Notes: generated by a model from the letters alone, not told the origin. DNA of 6,150 nucleotides from an uncultured Chloroflexota bacterium (GCA_903904765.1 CAIVEA010000183.1:1-6150), one strand, 5' to 3'. Counted from the stretch's first letter, positions 1 to 5,431 are shown. Program-made: numbers and translations.

Positions 1-1
1 C

Positions 2-40
2 CGGGGGAACGCCTACGGCGCACAAGTGTAAATTCCCCCG
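2..40. repeat. Nested inverted repeat at window start
   Basis: Positions 2-9 (CGGGGGAA) and 33-40 (TTCCCCCG) are perfect reverse complements, giving an 8-bp stem. Inside it sits a smaller hairpin at 10-20 (CGCC, loop TAC, GGCG). No T-tract follows on either strand, so it does not look like an intrinsic terminator. No gene is visible in 1-270; the stretch consists of this and the palindromic repeats that follow. Confidence 0.5.
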
Positions 41-48
41 ACCAATCA

Positions 49-84
49 CCCTCTCCAACACGCGGAGTACCGCTTTGGAGAGGG
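49..84. repeat. Palindromic hairpin, 10-bp outer stem
   Basis: CCCTCTCCAA at 49-58 pairs perfectly with TTGGAGAGGG at 75-84. Within the loop GCGG (62-65) pairs with CCGC (70-73) around the tetraloop AGTA. The result is a two-part stem interrupted by a small asymmetric internal loop. It resembles the palindromic extragenic repeats common between genes in GC-rich bacteria, but no run of T follows. Confidence 0.6.
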
Positions 85-103
85 GAAGTAAGATGGTATT
101 ACA

Positions 104-140
104 CCCTTCGCCCTGAGGGAGAAGGGATGGGGATGAGGGT
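104..140 (-). repeat. Interspersed palindromic repeat, copy 1
   Basis: A hairpin (CCCTTC 104-109 with GAAGGG 121-126, plus inner CCC/GGG at 111-113 and 117-119) is followed by the 12-mer GGGGATGAGGGT (129-140). The segment TGAGGGAGAAGGG at 114-126 recurs exactly at 240-252. Read on the minus strand the unit begins ACCCTCATCCCC and ends near GGCGAAGGG, which matches the copy at 4006-4050. I read this as a dispersed extragenic repeat family. Confidence 0.65.
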
Positions 141-161
141 TGTGCCGCAAAAAACCTACCC

Positions 162-204
162 TTGAAAGCCCTAAATCCCCCTCCCTCATGGAGAGGGACT
201 TCAA
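162..204. repeat. Imperfect palindrome
   Basis: TTGAA (162-166) pairs with TTCAA (200-204). With one-base bulges the stem continues as G168/C199 and CCCT (169-172) with AGGG (194-197). An inner alternative pairs CCCTC (179-183) with GAGGG (193-197). The core CTCATGGAGAGGG resembles the neighbouring repeat copies but lacks the GGGGATGAGGGT tail. Confidence 0.45.
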
Positions 205-228
205 AATCGTATAATTTCCTTTGTTACT

Positions 229-270
229 CCCCTTCACCATGAGGGAGAAGGGGATGAGGGTAAAATACCC
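229..270 (-). repeat. Interspersed palindromic repeat, copy 2
   Basis: CCCCTTC (229-235) pairs with GAAGGGG (247-253), followed by the exact 12-mer GGGGATGAGGGT (250-261). Directly after it GGGTA (258-262) pairs with TACCC (266-270) over a 3-nt loop, and this small hairpin abuts the stop codon of the MBL gene (271-273). The repeat could therefore protect or end that gene's mRNA, but no U-tract follows on the minus strand, so an intrinsic terminator is not supported. Confidence 0.65.
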
Positions 271-1017
271 CTAGAGCAGATTCGGCGGCACACCCAGCAT
301 GCGGAAGTTCCGCGCCGCCGCCTCCACATGCTCATGCCCACCGCGCAGGGAAATTTGCAGATGTCCCGGCAGCAGCGCATCGAACGCCAGCGCCTCCGCT
401 TTGAACACGCTGCGCGAGTAATTCCCGATGTCGCAGTCGTGGATATTCTGAAGCAGAATTTTGCCGCCCCAGAACACCAGATCAGCCCCCAGCAAGTAGG
501 TGCGGTCATTCCCCGCAAAATGGAAGCTCAGATGCCCGTCACAATGCCCCGGCGTTTCGTAAGCAGTCAGAGTTAAATCACCCACCTTCACCACATCGCC
601 TTCGACCAGTTCGGTATCCACGCGGCAGGGGGGCAGCACATAATCCGCCGGATAGAAGCCCGCCGCCCGCCCCAGATCGAGCGCGACGGCTTTTTCATCC
701 CCGGTACGCACAACAGGCGCGGAAAACTTGGACGTAATCACTTCCACATCCAACCGCTGCGCCGCTTCCGCCGCCGCGCCGATGTGGTCGCAGTGGTAAT
801 GGGTGAGGATCATCTTGCGAATGCGCTTGATGTCCAAACCATCGTCGCGGATGTTTTGCAGCACTTGATCGAAATCGTGATTCAAGCCCAGACCGGGGTC
901 AACCAGCGCCATCTCGTCGCCCCCGTTGAGCAAATACACATGGCAATCCAACGCGCCGGACAACCCGAAACCGAAGCGACCGCCGCCCACTACATGCACC
1001 TGTGAAGTTAATTTCAT
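271..1017 (-). CDS. MBL-fold metallo-hydrolase
   Basis: The protein of 248 residues belongs to the metallo-beta-lactamase superfamily, whose members hydrolyse thioesters, lactams, lactones or phosphoesters with one or two bound metal ions. The full metal set is visible: H73-x-H75-x-D77-H78 in THYHCDHIG, H158 in PGHCDGH, the bridging D179 in LGADLVFWGG, and the last His, H219, in LPGHLQ. The N-terminal strands with CHVYLLNGGDE and VDPG are typical of the glyoxalase II-like branch. There is no signal peptide, so it should be cytoplasmic. I chose the ATG at 1017 because GGAG lies 8 nt upstream; an in-frame TTG at 1059 would add 14 residues without an SD. It is separated from the operon upstream by 107 bp with its own candidate promoter. 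The substrate cannot be told from sequence. Confidence 0.93.
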   Translation of the reverse strand: MKLTSQVHVVGGGRFGFGLSGALDCHVYLLNGGDEMALVDPGLGLNHDFDQVLQNIRDDGLDIKRIRKMILTHYHCDHIGAAAEAAQRLDVEVITSKFSAPVVRTGDEKAVALDLGRAAGFYPADYVLPPCRVDTELVEGDVVKVGDLTLTAYETPGHCDGHLSFHFAGNDRTYLLGADLVFWGGKILLQNIHDCDIGNYSRSVFKAEALAFDALLPGHLQISLRGGHEHVEAAARNFRMLGVPPNLL

Positions 1018-1025
1018 GTTCTCAT

Positions 1026-1029
1026 CTCC
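1026..1029 (-). promoter_or_regulatory. Shine-Dalgarno site of the MBL gene
   Basis: GGAG on the minus strand ends 8 nt before the ATG at 1017. It decides the start against the longer TTG alternative at 1059. The same GGAG with 8-nt spacing precedes the GNAT gene. Confidence 0.75.
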
Positions 1030-1037
1030 ATCTACAA

Positions 1038-1066
1038 AAAATAACCCATACTCGCTCAAGTGTCAG
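1038..1066 (-). promoter_or_regulatory. Candidate sigma70-type promoter for the MBL gene
   Basis: On the minus strand CTGACA (1066-1061, 5 of 6 to TTGACA) is followed after 17 nt by TATTTT (1043-1038, 4 of 6 to TATAAT). A transcript would start near 1031, just ahead of the GGAG at 1029-1026, leaving a leader of about 14 nt. This is pattern matching only; AT-rich gaps give such matches by chance. Confidence 0.35.
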
Positions 1067-1081
1067 CCCGTCATAGAGAGG

Positions 1082-1124
1082 CATGGCGAAGGTGTCCCCC
1101 TATCCAATCAGGGTGAAGGTCTAC
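1082..1124 (+). repeat. Degenerate repeat remnant between operon and MBL gene
   Basis: CATGGCGAAGG at 1082-1092 is identical to 4038-4048 in the upstream repeat copy, and GGTGAAGG at 1112-1119 is the reverse complement of CCTTCACC at 231-238. The gap thus seems to hold a decayed member of the same family. No convincing intrinsic terminator for the operon is visible: the minus strand has only a weak CCCT/AGGG hairpin without a U-tract. Confidence 0.35.
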
Positions 1125-2762
1125 CTAACAACCAGAATTGCACCCGTGCAGGCGGTACACAGTGTAGCCGCCTGCGTCGTAGACCACTTCGCCATCGGCA
1201 GTCCACTCCGGCGGGGCGTTCGACTCCCGCGCAAGGGCGCGTTCCAGCGGTCCGTACACGATGGCCTGTATCCCAAACTCCGTATACAGCGCGGCGCGTC
1301 CTGCCGCGTCCATCTGCCCGCCGAAAAAGGCTTCGGTAATGGCTTTTTTCGTGTCGGAGAACAGCGTTTCCGGCCCGTGCCCGACGAACGGACGCAGATC
1401 GGTATAGGCGGGCAGCACGTTGCCAGTATCAAAGGCAGCCAGCACCACCGTATCGGCGGGCAGGTTGGCGTTCAGCCATTCCAGCGCGGCGCGTTCTTCG
1501 GCGGGACGGAACAACGGTCGCTCCAGCAAAAGCGCCCCGAACAACCCGCCTAATAGCAAAAAGGCGCTGCTCAGGCTGGCGGCGATCAACAACATACGCG
1601 GCCCGCGCCGTCCGATGCGCCGTGTCAGCACTCGCGCCCCCACCGCCGCCAGCAGCGCCAGCGGGACGATGATCGCTTCTGATAGGCGGCGCTGCACGTT
1701 GATCGGTAAATAGACCAGCAGCGGTACGAGAAGCGGCCAGCCAATCAGCAGTGCGGGGGCGGTGTACAAGCGGGCGCGGCGCACCACCCATCGCAACCCG
1801 AAAGCGGCGGCCAGCGCGAACAGGCTGTAGGCCAGTACATAGTGCAGCGGATGGGGCGAAGGTAGCGTGTTCTGTGCCGACCACTGAGCGAACAGCGGAT
1901 CGCCGCTGAACACCAGCGCATAGTAGGCGAACACTGGCAGCGTGAGCAGCACCGCACCGCCACCCTGCACCAGCAGATCAAACGGGAAACGGCGGCGCAG
2001 CAACCATGCAGCCACACCCCACCCGCATAAGATGACGTAAATCACGGTCAGGTAGAAGGGGACGGCGAGGCCGACTAGCACCCAGCATGCACCCGCCATC
2101 AGGATGCGCCGCGCCCGTCCCGTGCGCTCTGTGTTGCCGACCCACAGCAGGCCGAGCAACAGCATCGCCCGCGCCAGCGCCAGATGTGGCAGGCTGTACA
2201 GGATAAGAAAGGTGAATCCTTCCGGGATGAACAACTCTGGTGGGGGAGAGCCGAGCCAGTAGCTTTGACCGAGCAGCGGTAGTAGCCAGCCCAAGCCCCC
2301 GCCGAGCGTCGCCCACACCAGTGCCAGCCCGCGCACACGCGGGGAGCGCACGAACGCGGCGAAAAAGCGGTACAGCACCGTCACCAGCAGCAGATCAAAC
2401 AGGACTCGCAGAACGTGAAAGACCAGTGCCAGCAGCCCGGGCAGGGCGGGGTTGGCGGCGGAGACGAAGCGCCCGACCAGCCAACCGGGAACGATATAGG
2501 GTAGGAACAGCAGCGGGTAGGCCGTACCATTTTCCGGTGTATAGAATAGGTAGAACTCCCACAGACCGCGCACGCCGAGGCGCATCTTCGCCAGATACGA
2601 ATAGCCGTCATCCGCGCCGATGAGGAAACCGCTGTACGACCAACCACCGCTGGCACGCAACCCCGCCAGCGCATAGGGTAGCGTGGTGACGATCACCAGC
2701 AGCAGGCCATACAGCAGGACGGTGCGCCATTCGCGGCGCGAGATGCGGGGCTGCGGGTTCAT
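1125..2762 (-). CDS. Polytopic membrane protein, GT-C glycosyltransferase-like
   Basis: The 545-residue protein has about 12 hydrophobic segments (roughly 15-35, 82-98, 105-135, 146-165, 182-207, 219-250 as two, 263-285, 305-325, 335-352, 363-378, 388-412) and a soluble C-terminal domain from about 413 to the end. The first periplasmic loop carries an acidic pair D51-D52 in GADDGYSYLAK, placed where GT-C enzymes such as the PMT/ArnT group have their catalytic acidic residue. The later QRR motif (357-359) and the C-terminal VGHGPET and ALEWL segments fit large bacterial GT-C-like membrane proteins. A lipid-linked sugar donor is therefore likely, but this is inference. It is the last gene of the operon and starts 6 bp after the GNAT stop, with a weak GGGAAG upstream. 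The ATG at 2762 fits the positively charged N-terminus followed by a first helix. Confidence 0.85.
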   Translation of the reverse strand: MNPQPRISRREWRTVLLYGLLLVIVTTLPYALAGLRASGGWSYSGFLIGADDGYSYLAKMRLGVRGLWEFYLFYTPENGTAYPLLFLPYIVPGWLVGRFVSAANPALPGLLALVFHVLRVLFDLLLVTVLYRFFAAFVRSPRVRGLALVWATLGGGLGWLLPLLGQSYWLGSPPPELFIPEGFTFLILYSLPHLALARAMLLLGLLWVGNTERTGRARRILMAGACWVLVGLAVPFYLTVIYVILCGWGVAAWLLRRRFPFDLLVQGGGAVLLTLPVFAYYALVFSGDPLFAQWSAQNTLPSPHPLHYVLAYSLFALAAAFGLRWVVRRARLYTAPALLIGWPLLVPLLVYLPINVQRRLSEAIIVPLALLAAVGARVLTRRIGRRGPRMLLIAASLSSAFLLLGGLFGALLLERPLFRPAEERAALEWLNANLPADTVVLAAFDTGNVLPAYTDLRPFVGHGPETLFSDTKKAITEAFFGGQMDAAGRAALYTEFGIQAIVYGPLERALARESNAPPEWTADGEVVYDAGGYTVYRLHGCNSGC

Positions 2763-2768
2763 GATGCG

Positions 2769-3344
2769 TTACTTCCCGATGCGTTTGCCCATCAAAATAT
2801 CCGGCTTACCGCGCCCGTTCGCGTCTGGAATCACGCCGATCAGACTGAAGCCGCAGCGCCGGTAAAAGGCGAAGGGATGCCCTTTGCAATCTTGAATGAC
2901 CGCCAGCGTCCCCAGCACATCCGGGTACACATCCGCACCGCCTAGCGTGGTCATGTTGTCCTCGTCGTCCGTGCCGAGCATAAGCGTCAAGCCACCCCGC
3001 GCCGCGCACAGGCTTTCGAGGTCGGCCACCAGCGCCCGCCCCACCCCCAGCCCGCGCACATCGGCGCGGACGACCAGCGGGTGAAGTTCCCACACCAGCC
3101 CATCATATTCGGGGATGCCGCCAATCCAGCCAAGCAGCGCCCCGTCCGGCGCGAGGGCGGCGCGGGCGAGCCGTTCATCGTCCAGCATCTCCGCTACTTC
3201 TTCCCGCGCCGAGTTCATATCCGGCCATGCGTCCGGCCAGTGTTCGCGGAAGCCCTCGACCAGTAGGGCAGCGGCGGCTTCGTGGGCAGCAGGCGCGGCG
3301 GCGAGATCAGTTAGCGTGAAGGACGGCGCTGTTCGAGAAGCCAT
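2769..3344 (-). CDS. GNAT N-acetyltransferase, AAC(6')-Ii type
   Basis: This 191-residue protein transfers an acetyl group from acetyl-CoA to an amine. The acetyl-CoA pyrophosphate motif is R97-G-L-G-V-G102. Beyond the generic fold it shares diagnostic blocks, recalled from memory, with the chromosomal Enterococcus aminoglycoside 6'-acetyltransferase AAC(6')-Ii: WELHPLVV (85-92), GGLTLMLGTDDEDNMTTL (117-134), the HPFAFYRRCGF block (156-166), and IPDANGRGKPDILMGK (172-187). The residues discussed as active in AAC(6')-Ii (Glu, His and Leu of WELHPL and a later Tyr) appear to be present as E86, H88, L90 and Y161. The family is substrate-promiscuous, so true drug acetylation is open. The start at 3344 has GGAG 8 nt upstream and overlaps the hydrolase gene by 34 bp; an ATG at 3380 would add 12 residues with a poorer SD. 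Confidence 0.92.
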   Translation of the reverse strand: MASRTAPSFTLTDLAAAPAAHEAAAALLVEGFREHWPDAWPDMNSAREEVAEMLDDERLARAALAPDGALLGWIGGIPEYDGLVWELHPLVVRADVRGLGVGRALVADLESLCAARGGLTLMLGTDDEDNMTTLGGADVYPDVLGTLAVIQDCKGHPFAFYRRCGFSLIGVIPDANGRGKPDILMGKRIGK

Positions 3345-3967
3345 GCCCAGAACTCCGGGTTTTCGTAGGTGATTGACCATGAGTCGTGGTCGGCTTCCGG
3401 GTAAACGGTTAGTCGCGGTTCACCGCCGTGATTGCGGATGCCATTTACCATGCGCTCGGAATCGGAAAGCGGCACGACATCATCTTTCGCCCCGTGAAAC
3501 GCCCAGATGGGCAGGTGTACCAGCCGATCCCCCAGCGCCGGAATGCCGCCACCGCAGATGGGCGCAATGGCGGCGAACAGGTGGGGATGTTCGATGGCGA
3601 AATGCCATGTGCCGTAGCCGCCCATGCTCAGGCCGGTCAAATATACGCGATCCGGGTCTACCGGGTAGGCGTTTAGCGCATGATCCACCAGCGCCCGCAG
3701 CGATTCGGTTTCCAGCGGCCACCACGACGGGATGGGACACTGGGGAGCAATCAGCATGAAGGGGAAATTCTGTCCGGCGCGGATCAGCTTGGTCGGGCCG
3801 TGTAGGTCGAGGAGCGATAAATCTGTGCCGCGCTCACCGAAACCGTGCAGGAAGATGACCAGCGGCCAGCGTTCAATGACGGGATCGGGCGCGGGTTGGT
3901 AGAGCGTATAGCTCAGGCCGACCTTGTGGGTGATGGTGCGGTCAAAACGGCTTGCTTGCAACGTCAT
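3311..3967 (-). CDS. Alpha/beta-hydrolase, predicted peptidase/esterase (COG4099-like)
   Basis: The 218-residue protein is a compact alpha/beta-hydrolase of the phospholipase/carboxylesterase and prolyl-oligopeptidase-like group. It shows the oxyanion HGFGERG (41-47), the nucleophile elbow GLSMGG with S114, the acid D162 in HGAKDDVVP, and the base H194 in EADHDSW, so the catalytic triad is complete. The blocks LIAPQCP (72-78), DRVYLTGLSMGGYGTW (106-121) and APICGGG (135-141) are those of proteins annotated as predicted peptidases or feruloyl-esterase-like. It lacks the N-terminal signal peptide often found in that group, so it is probably cytoplasmic. It is the first gene of the operon and overlaps the GNAT gene by 34 bp. 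An ATG at 3967 is preceded directly by TTG at 3970; AAGGA lies upstream at a spacing that fits either, so the start is uncertain by one residue. Confidence 0.92.
   Translation of the reverse strand: MTLQASRFDRTITHKVGLSYTLYQPAPDPVIERWPLVIFLHGFGERGTDLSLLDLHGPTKLIRAGQNFPFMLIAPQCPIPSWWPLETESLRALVDHALNAYPVDPDRVYLTGLSMGGYGTWHFAIEHPHLFAAIAPICGGGIPALGDRLVHLPIWAFHGAKDDVVPLSDSERMVNGIRNHGGEPRLTVYPEADHDSWSITYENPEFWAWLLEQRRPSR
3353..3356 (-). promoter_or_regulatory. Shine-Dalgarno site of the GNAT gene
   Basis: GGAG on the minus strand lies inside the 3' end of the hydrolase gene, 8 nt before the ATG at 3344. It supports that start over the ATG at 3380 and points to translational coupling of the two overlapping genes. 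Confidence 0.7.
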
Positions 3968-4003
3968 CAAGATATTCTTCCTTCAACAAGGGGCGGATAA
4001 TCA

Positions 4004-4063
4004 ACACCCTCATCCCCCAACCCCTTTTGCTGCGCGTCATGGCGAAGGGGAAACAGAGGGTGT
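4004..4063 (+). repeat. Interspersed palindromic repeat, copy 3 (inverted relative to copies 1 and 2)
   Basis: ACACCCTC (4004-4011) pairs with GAGGGTGT (4056-4063), and inside it CCCCTT (4021-4026) pairs with AAGGGG (4045-4050), then GC with GC. The unit contains ACCCTCATCCCC (4006-4017), the exact reverse complement of the 12-mer at 129-140 and 250-261, and TCATGGCGAAGGGG, which differs in one base from the minus-strand reading of copy 2. It lies in the leader of the minus-strand operon, 37 bp ahead of the hydrolase start. Confidence 0.65.
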
Positions 4064-4129
4064 ATTCTTTTTAAGGGTGAGAGTTTTGCCTGATGCGCCC
4101 ACCAGAACAGCAGCGGCACAACAGTCTCT

Positions 4130-4135
4130 ATCATA
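4130..4135 (-). promoter_or_regulatory. Weak candidate -10 for the hydrolase operon
   Basis: The minus strand reads TATGAT at 4135-4130, with a TG just before it, but no acceptable -35 element stands 16-18 nt further upstream. A promoter for the three-gene operon is expected somewhere in 3968-4190; this is only the best match by eye. The rest of that stretch holds repeat copy 3 and no gene. Confidence 0.2.
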
Positions 4136-4191
4136 CACCTTTACGGAGTGACTGGGGGGATGAGTAGGGCGATTGCAACCTCACAAAACGC

Positions 4192-4219
4192 TTGACAAAA
4201 TTCACGATCACGGTATCTT
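4192..4219 (+). promoter_or_regulatory. Sigma70-type promoter of the DUF1684 leader
   Basis: A perfect TTGACA at 4192-4197 is followed after 16 nt by TATCTT at 4214-4219. Transcription would begin near 4226. No plus-strand gene lies upstream, so this promoter would serve the leader and the DUF1684 gene. The presence of an intrinsic terminator 130 bp further on independently argues that a plus-strand transcript starts here. Confidence 0.6.
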
Positions 4220-4250
4220 TTGAACCCATCTTTTGAGTGAGTTCCAACCG

Positions 4251-4316
4251 ATGCGTTTGACCACACCATTCTGTTGCGGCCTGTGTCTACTTTCCTTGAT
4301 GTCCCATCCGGGTTAG
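4251..4316 (+). CDS. Putative Cys-rich leader peptide (21 aa)
   Basis: An ATG at 4251 opens a 21-codon frame ending in TAG at 4314-4316, between the promoter and the terminator. It contains three Cys codons in five (TGT 4272, TGC 4275, TGT 4284; residues 8, 9 and 12, in FCCGLC). The last codons, CAT CCG GG, are exactly the 5' arm of the antiterminator helix, so a ribosome at the stop codon would mask it. The upstream GAGTGAG (4235-4241) is only a weak ribosome site. There is no evidence of a function for the peptide itself; its proposed role is to sense translation, perhaps Cys-tRNA supply. It may be a chance frame. Confidence 0.4.
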   Translation: MRLTTPFCCGLCLLSLMSHPG

Positions 4317-4360
4317 TGTCGTGTTGTCGCATCAAGACTGACTTCCCACGACCCCGGATG
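4305..4360 (+). promoter_or_regulatory. Candidate antiterminator helix
   Basis: CATCCGGG (4305-4312) is the exact reverse complement of CCCGGATG (4353-4360), and GTCGTG (4318-4323) of CACGAC (4347-4352). The two helices stack with a 5-nt bulge on the 5' side, giving 14 bp in all. Because 4351-4358 is also the 5' arm of the terminator, the two structures exclude each other. This is read directly from the sequence; its use in the cell is inferred. Confidence 0.55.
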
Positions 4361-4380
4361 CCCTTCCGGGGTTTTGTTTT
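4351..4380 (+). terminator. Intrinsic terminator in the DUF1684 leader
   Basis: ACCCCGGA (4351-4358) pairs with TCCGGGGT (4365-4372) over the 6-nt loop TGCCCT, followed by TTTT G TTTT to 4380. The stem is 8 bp, mostly G/C, with a U-tract only on the plus strand. It ends 28 bp before the DUF1684 start codon and no plus-strand gene precedes it, so it must end a short leader or small RNA. Confidence 0.85.
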
Positions 4381-4408
4381 CTGTTCGCAGTTGGGATGAG
4401 GATGAACC

Positions 4409-5266
4409 ATGACCGACCATTCCGCCGATGCACTGACCTATGAAGCCGGAATCCGCCAGTGGCAGCACGATGTGGAAACCAAACTCCGCGCCGATGACGG
4501 TTGGCTGACACTGACCGGACTCCACTGGTTGCACGAAGGGGCGAACACCCTCGGCAGCGACCCGCTGACGGATGTGACGCTGCCCGAAAGCGCCCCGGCG
4601 CAGTTGGGCGTAGTTGAATTTGCGGCGGGCGTGGCGACGTTGTACATCACCGCCGATGCGACGGTGACGGTCGAGGGCGTACCCACGCGGCAGGCCACGC
4701 TGCGCCATGACCATGCGGTAGGCGGCGCATCGCTGGTGAAAATCGGTTCGGTGACGTTTTTTCTGATCGAACGCGGTGGCGATTATGCCATCCGTGTGCG
4801 CGACAGCCAGCATCCGGCGCTGCAAACCTTCGAGGGGCGCTACTGGTTTCCCATCCAACCGGAATATCGCGTGGTCGGCCAGTTCACGGCGCATGAAACG
4901 CCGCGTGTGGTGCAGGTCGTCACCTCCAGCGGTCACCCGGAGCCGATGACCAACGTAGGGCGAGTGATGTTCACGCTGAACGGGCAGGCGCTCTCGCTGG
5001 AGGCGCTGGAGGCCAGTGAGCGCGAAATCTGGTTCGTGTTCAAGGACGGAACCAGTGCGCGCAGTACCTACGGCGGTGGGCGCTTCCTATACGCGCCGCT
5101 GGACGAGGATGGGCGCGTTGATCTGGATTTCAACAAAGCCTATCACCCACCCTGCGCTTTCACGGCCTTCGCCACCTGCCCGCGTCCCGTGCCGGAAAAC
5201 TGCCTCACGCTGGAGATTCCGGCGGGCGAACGGTACAAAACGCCGTTGAAAAGCGGGTTGGGGTGA
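4409..5266 (+). CDS. DUF1684 domain-containing protein
   Basis: The 285-residue protein matches the DUF1684 family (PF07920) along its whole length. Family hallmarks are the early DDGWLTLTGLHWL (29-41), FEGRYWFP (141-148), the glycine-rich GGGRFLY (222-228), and the strongly conserved C-terminal block DFNKAYHPPCAFTAFATCP (240-258) followed by PEN (262-264) and AGE (272-274). The family has no established biochemical role that I can name. There is no signal peptide or membrane segment, so it is probably cytoplasmic. The ATG at 4409 follows GAGG (4398-4401) by 7 nt. The gene stands alone between a divergent operon and rho, and its expression probably depends on read-through of the terminator at 4351-4380. 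No terminator with a U-tract follows it. Confidence 0.93.
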   Translation: MTDHSADALTYEAGIRQWQHDVETKLRADDGWLTLTGLHWLHEGANTLGSDPLTDVTLPESAPAQLGVVEFAAGVATLYITADATVTVEGVPTRQATLRHDHAVGGASLVKIGSVTFFLIERGGDYAIRVRDSQHPALQTFEGRYWFPIQPEYRVVGQFTAHETPRVVQVVTSSGHPEPMTNVGRVMFTLNGQALSLEALEASEREIWFVFKDGTSARSTYGGGRFLYAPLDEDGRVDLDFNKAYHPPCAFTAFATCPRPVPENCLTLEIPAGERYKTPLKSGLG

Positions 5267-5323
5267 GAAAGCCTATAGAATCCGCTGATATGAAGCAAAA
5301 GAGTACTTGCATCTCTATTAGAA

Positions 5324-5351
5324 TGCTGCTATCCTTCGCGTGATAGCAGCA
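5324..5351. repeat. Perfect 10-bp inverted repeat in the DUF1684-rho gap
   Basis: TGCTGCTATC (5324-5333) pairs perfectly with GATAGCAGCA (5342-5351) over an 8-nt loop. No U-tract follows on either strand. It could be the 3' end structure of the DUF1684 mRNA, an operator, or part of the rho leader. A poor promoter match (TTGCAT 5307-5312, 17 nt, TATCCT 5330-5335) overlaps its left arm. Confidence 0.6.
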
Positions 5352-5405
5352 CCACGCTTGTACCCTGAACAGCCAACACCCGCTAATCATCAATTTACGC
5401 GGCTA

Positions 5406-5428
5406 AAGTGAACCGAAATGGTTCAGTT
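5406..5428. repeat. Inverted repeat in rho leader
   Basis: TGAACC (5409-5414) pairs with GGTTCA (5420-5424 plus 5425) around GAAAT; beyond one G/G mismatch AA (5406-5407) pairs with TT (5427-5428). The odd-spaced dyad could be a protein-binding site or an RNA hairpin. It splits the C-rich leader into two parts. Confidence 0.45.
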
Positions 5429-5431
5429 GTG

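Noticed and set aside
46..240. Minus-strand open frame of 64 codons in the repeat region
   Set aside because: It runs through the palindromic repeats and gives a low-complexity HNPHPHPFSL-type product typical of spurious frames across such repeats; no SD, no family.
1..270. CRISPR array in the repeat-rich start of the window
   Set aside because: Repeat copies are few, imperfect and unevenly spaced, with no uniform spacers and no cas gene.
1125..1884. Overlapping minus-strand frames inside the GT-C-like gene that could suggest a frameshift
   Set aside because: The 545-codon frame is continuous with coherent helices and a complete C-terminal domain, so no frameshift is needed.
2240..2623. Plus-strand open frame of 127 codons antisense to the GT-C-like gene
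   Set aside because: The product is Arg/Ala/Pro-rich, as expected for an antisense frame of GC-rich coding DNA; the minus-strand gene has clear membrane helices.
3924..4151. Plus-strand open frame of 75 codons
   Set aside because: It crosses from the antisense of the hydrolase gene into repeat copy 3 and yields a PHPPTPFAARHGEGE-type product, again a translation of the repeat.
4226..4380. T-box or known riboswitch as explanation of the leader
   Set aside because: I see no T-box TGGNACCGCG-like sequence and no conserved core of a riboswitch class I know; leader-peptide attenuation fits the visible pairings better.
4313..4936. Minus-strand open frame of 207 codons antisense to the DUF1684 gene
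   Set aside because: It has no recognisable domain, is rich in His, Arg and Gln as antisense frames are, and opposes a full-length DUF1684 match.
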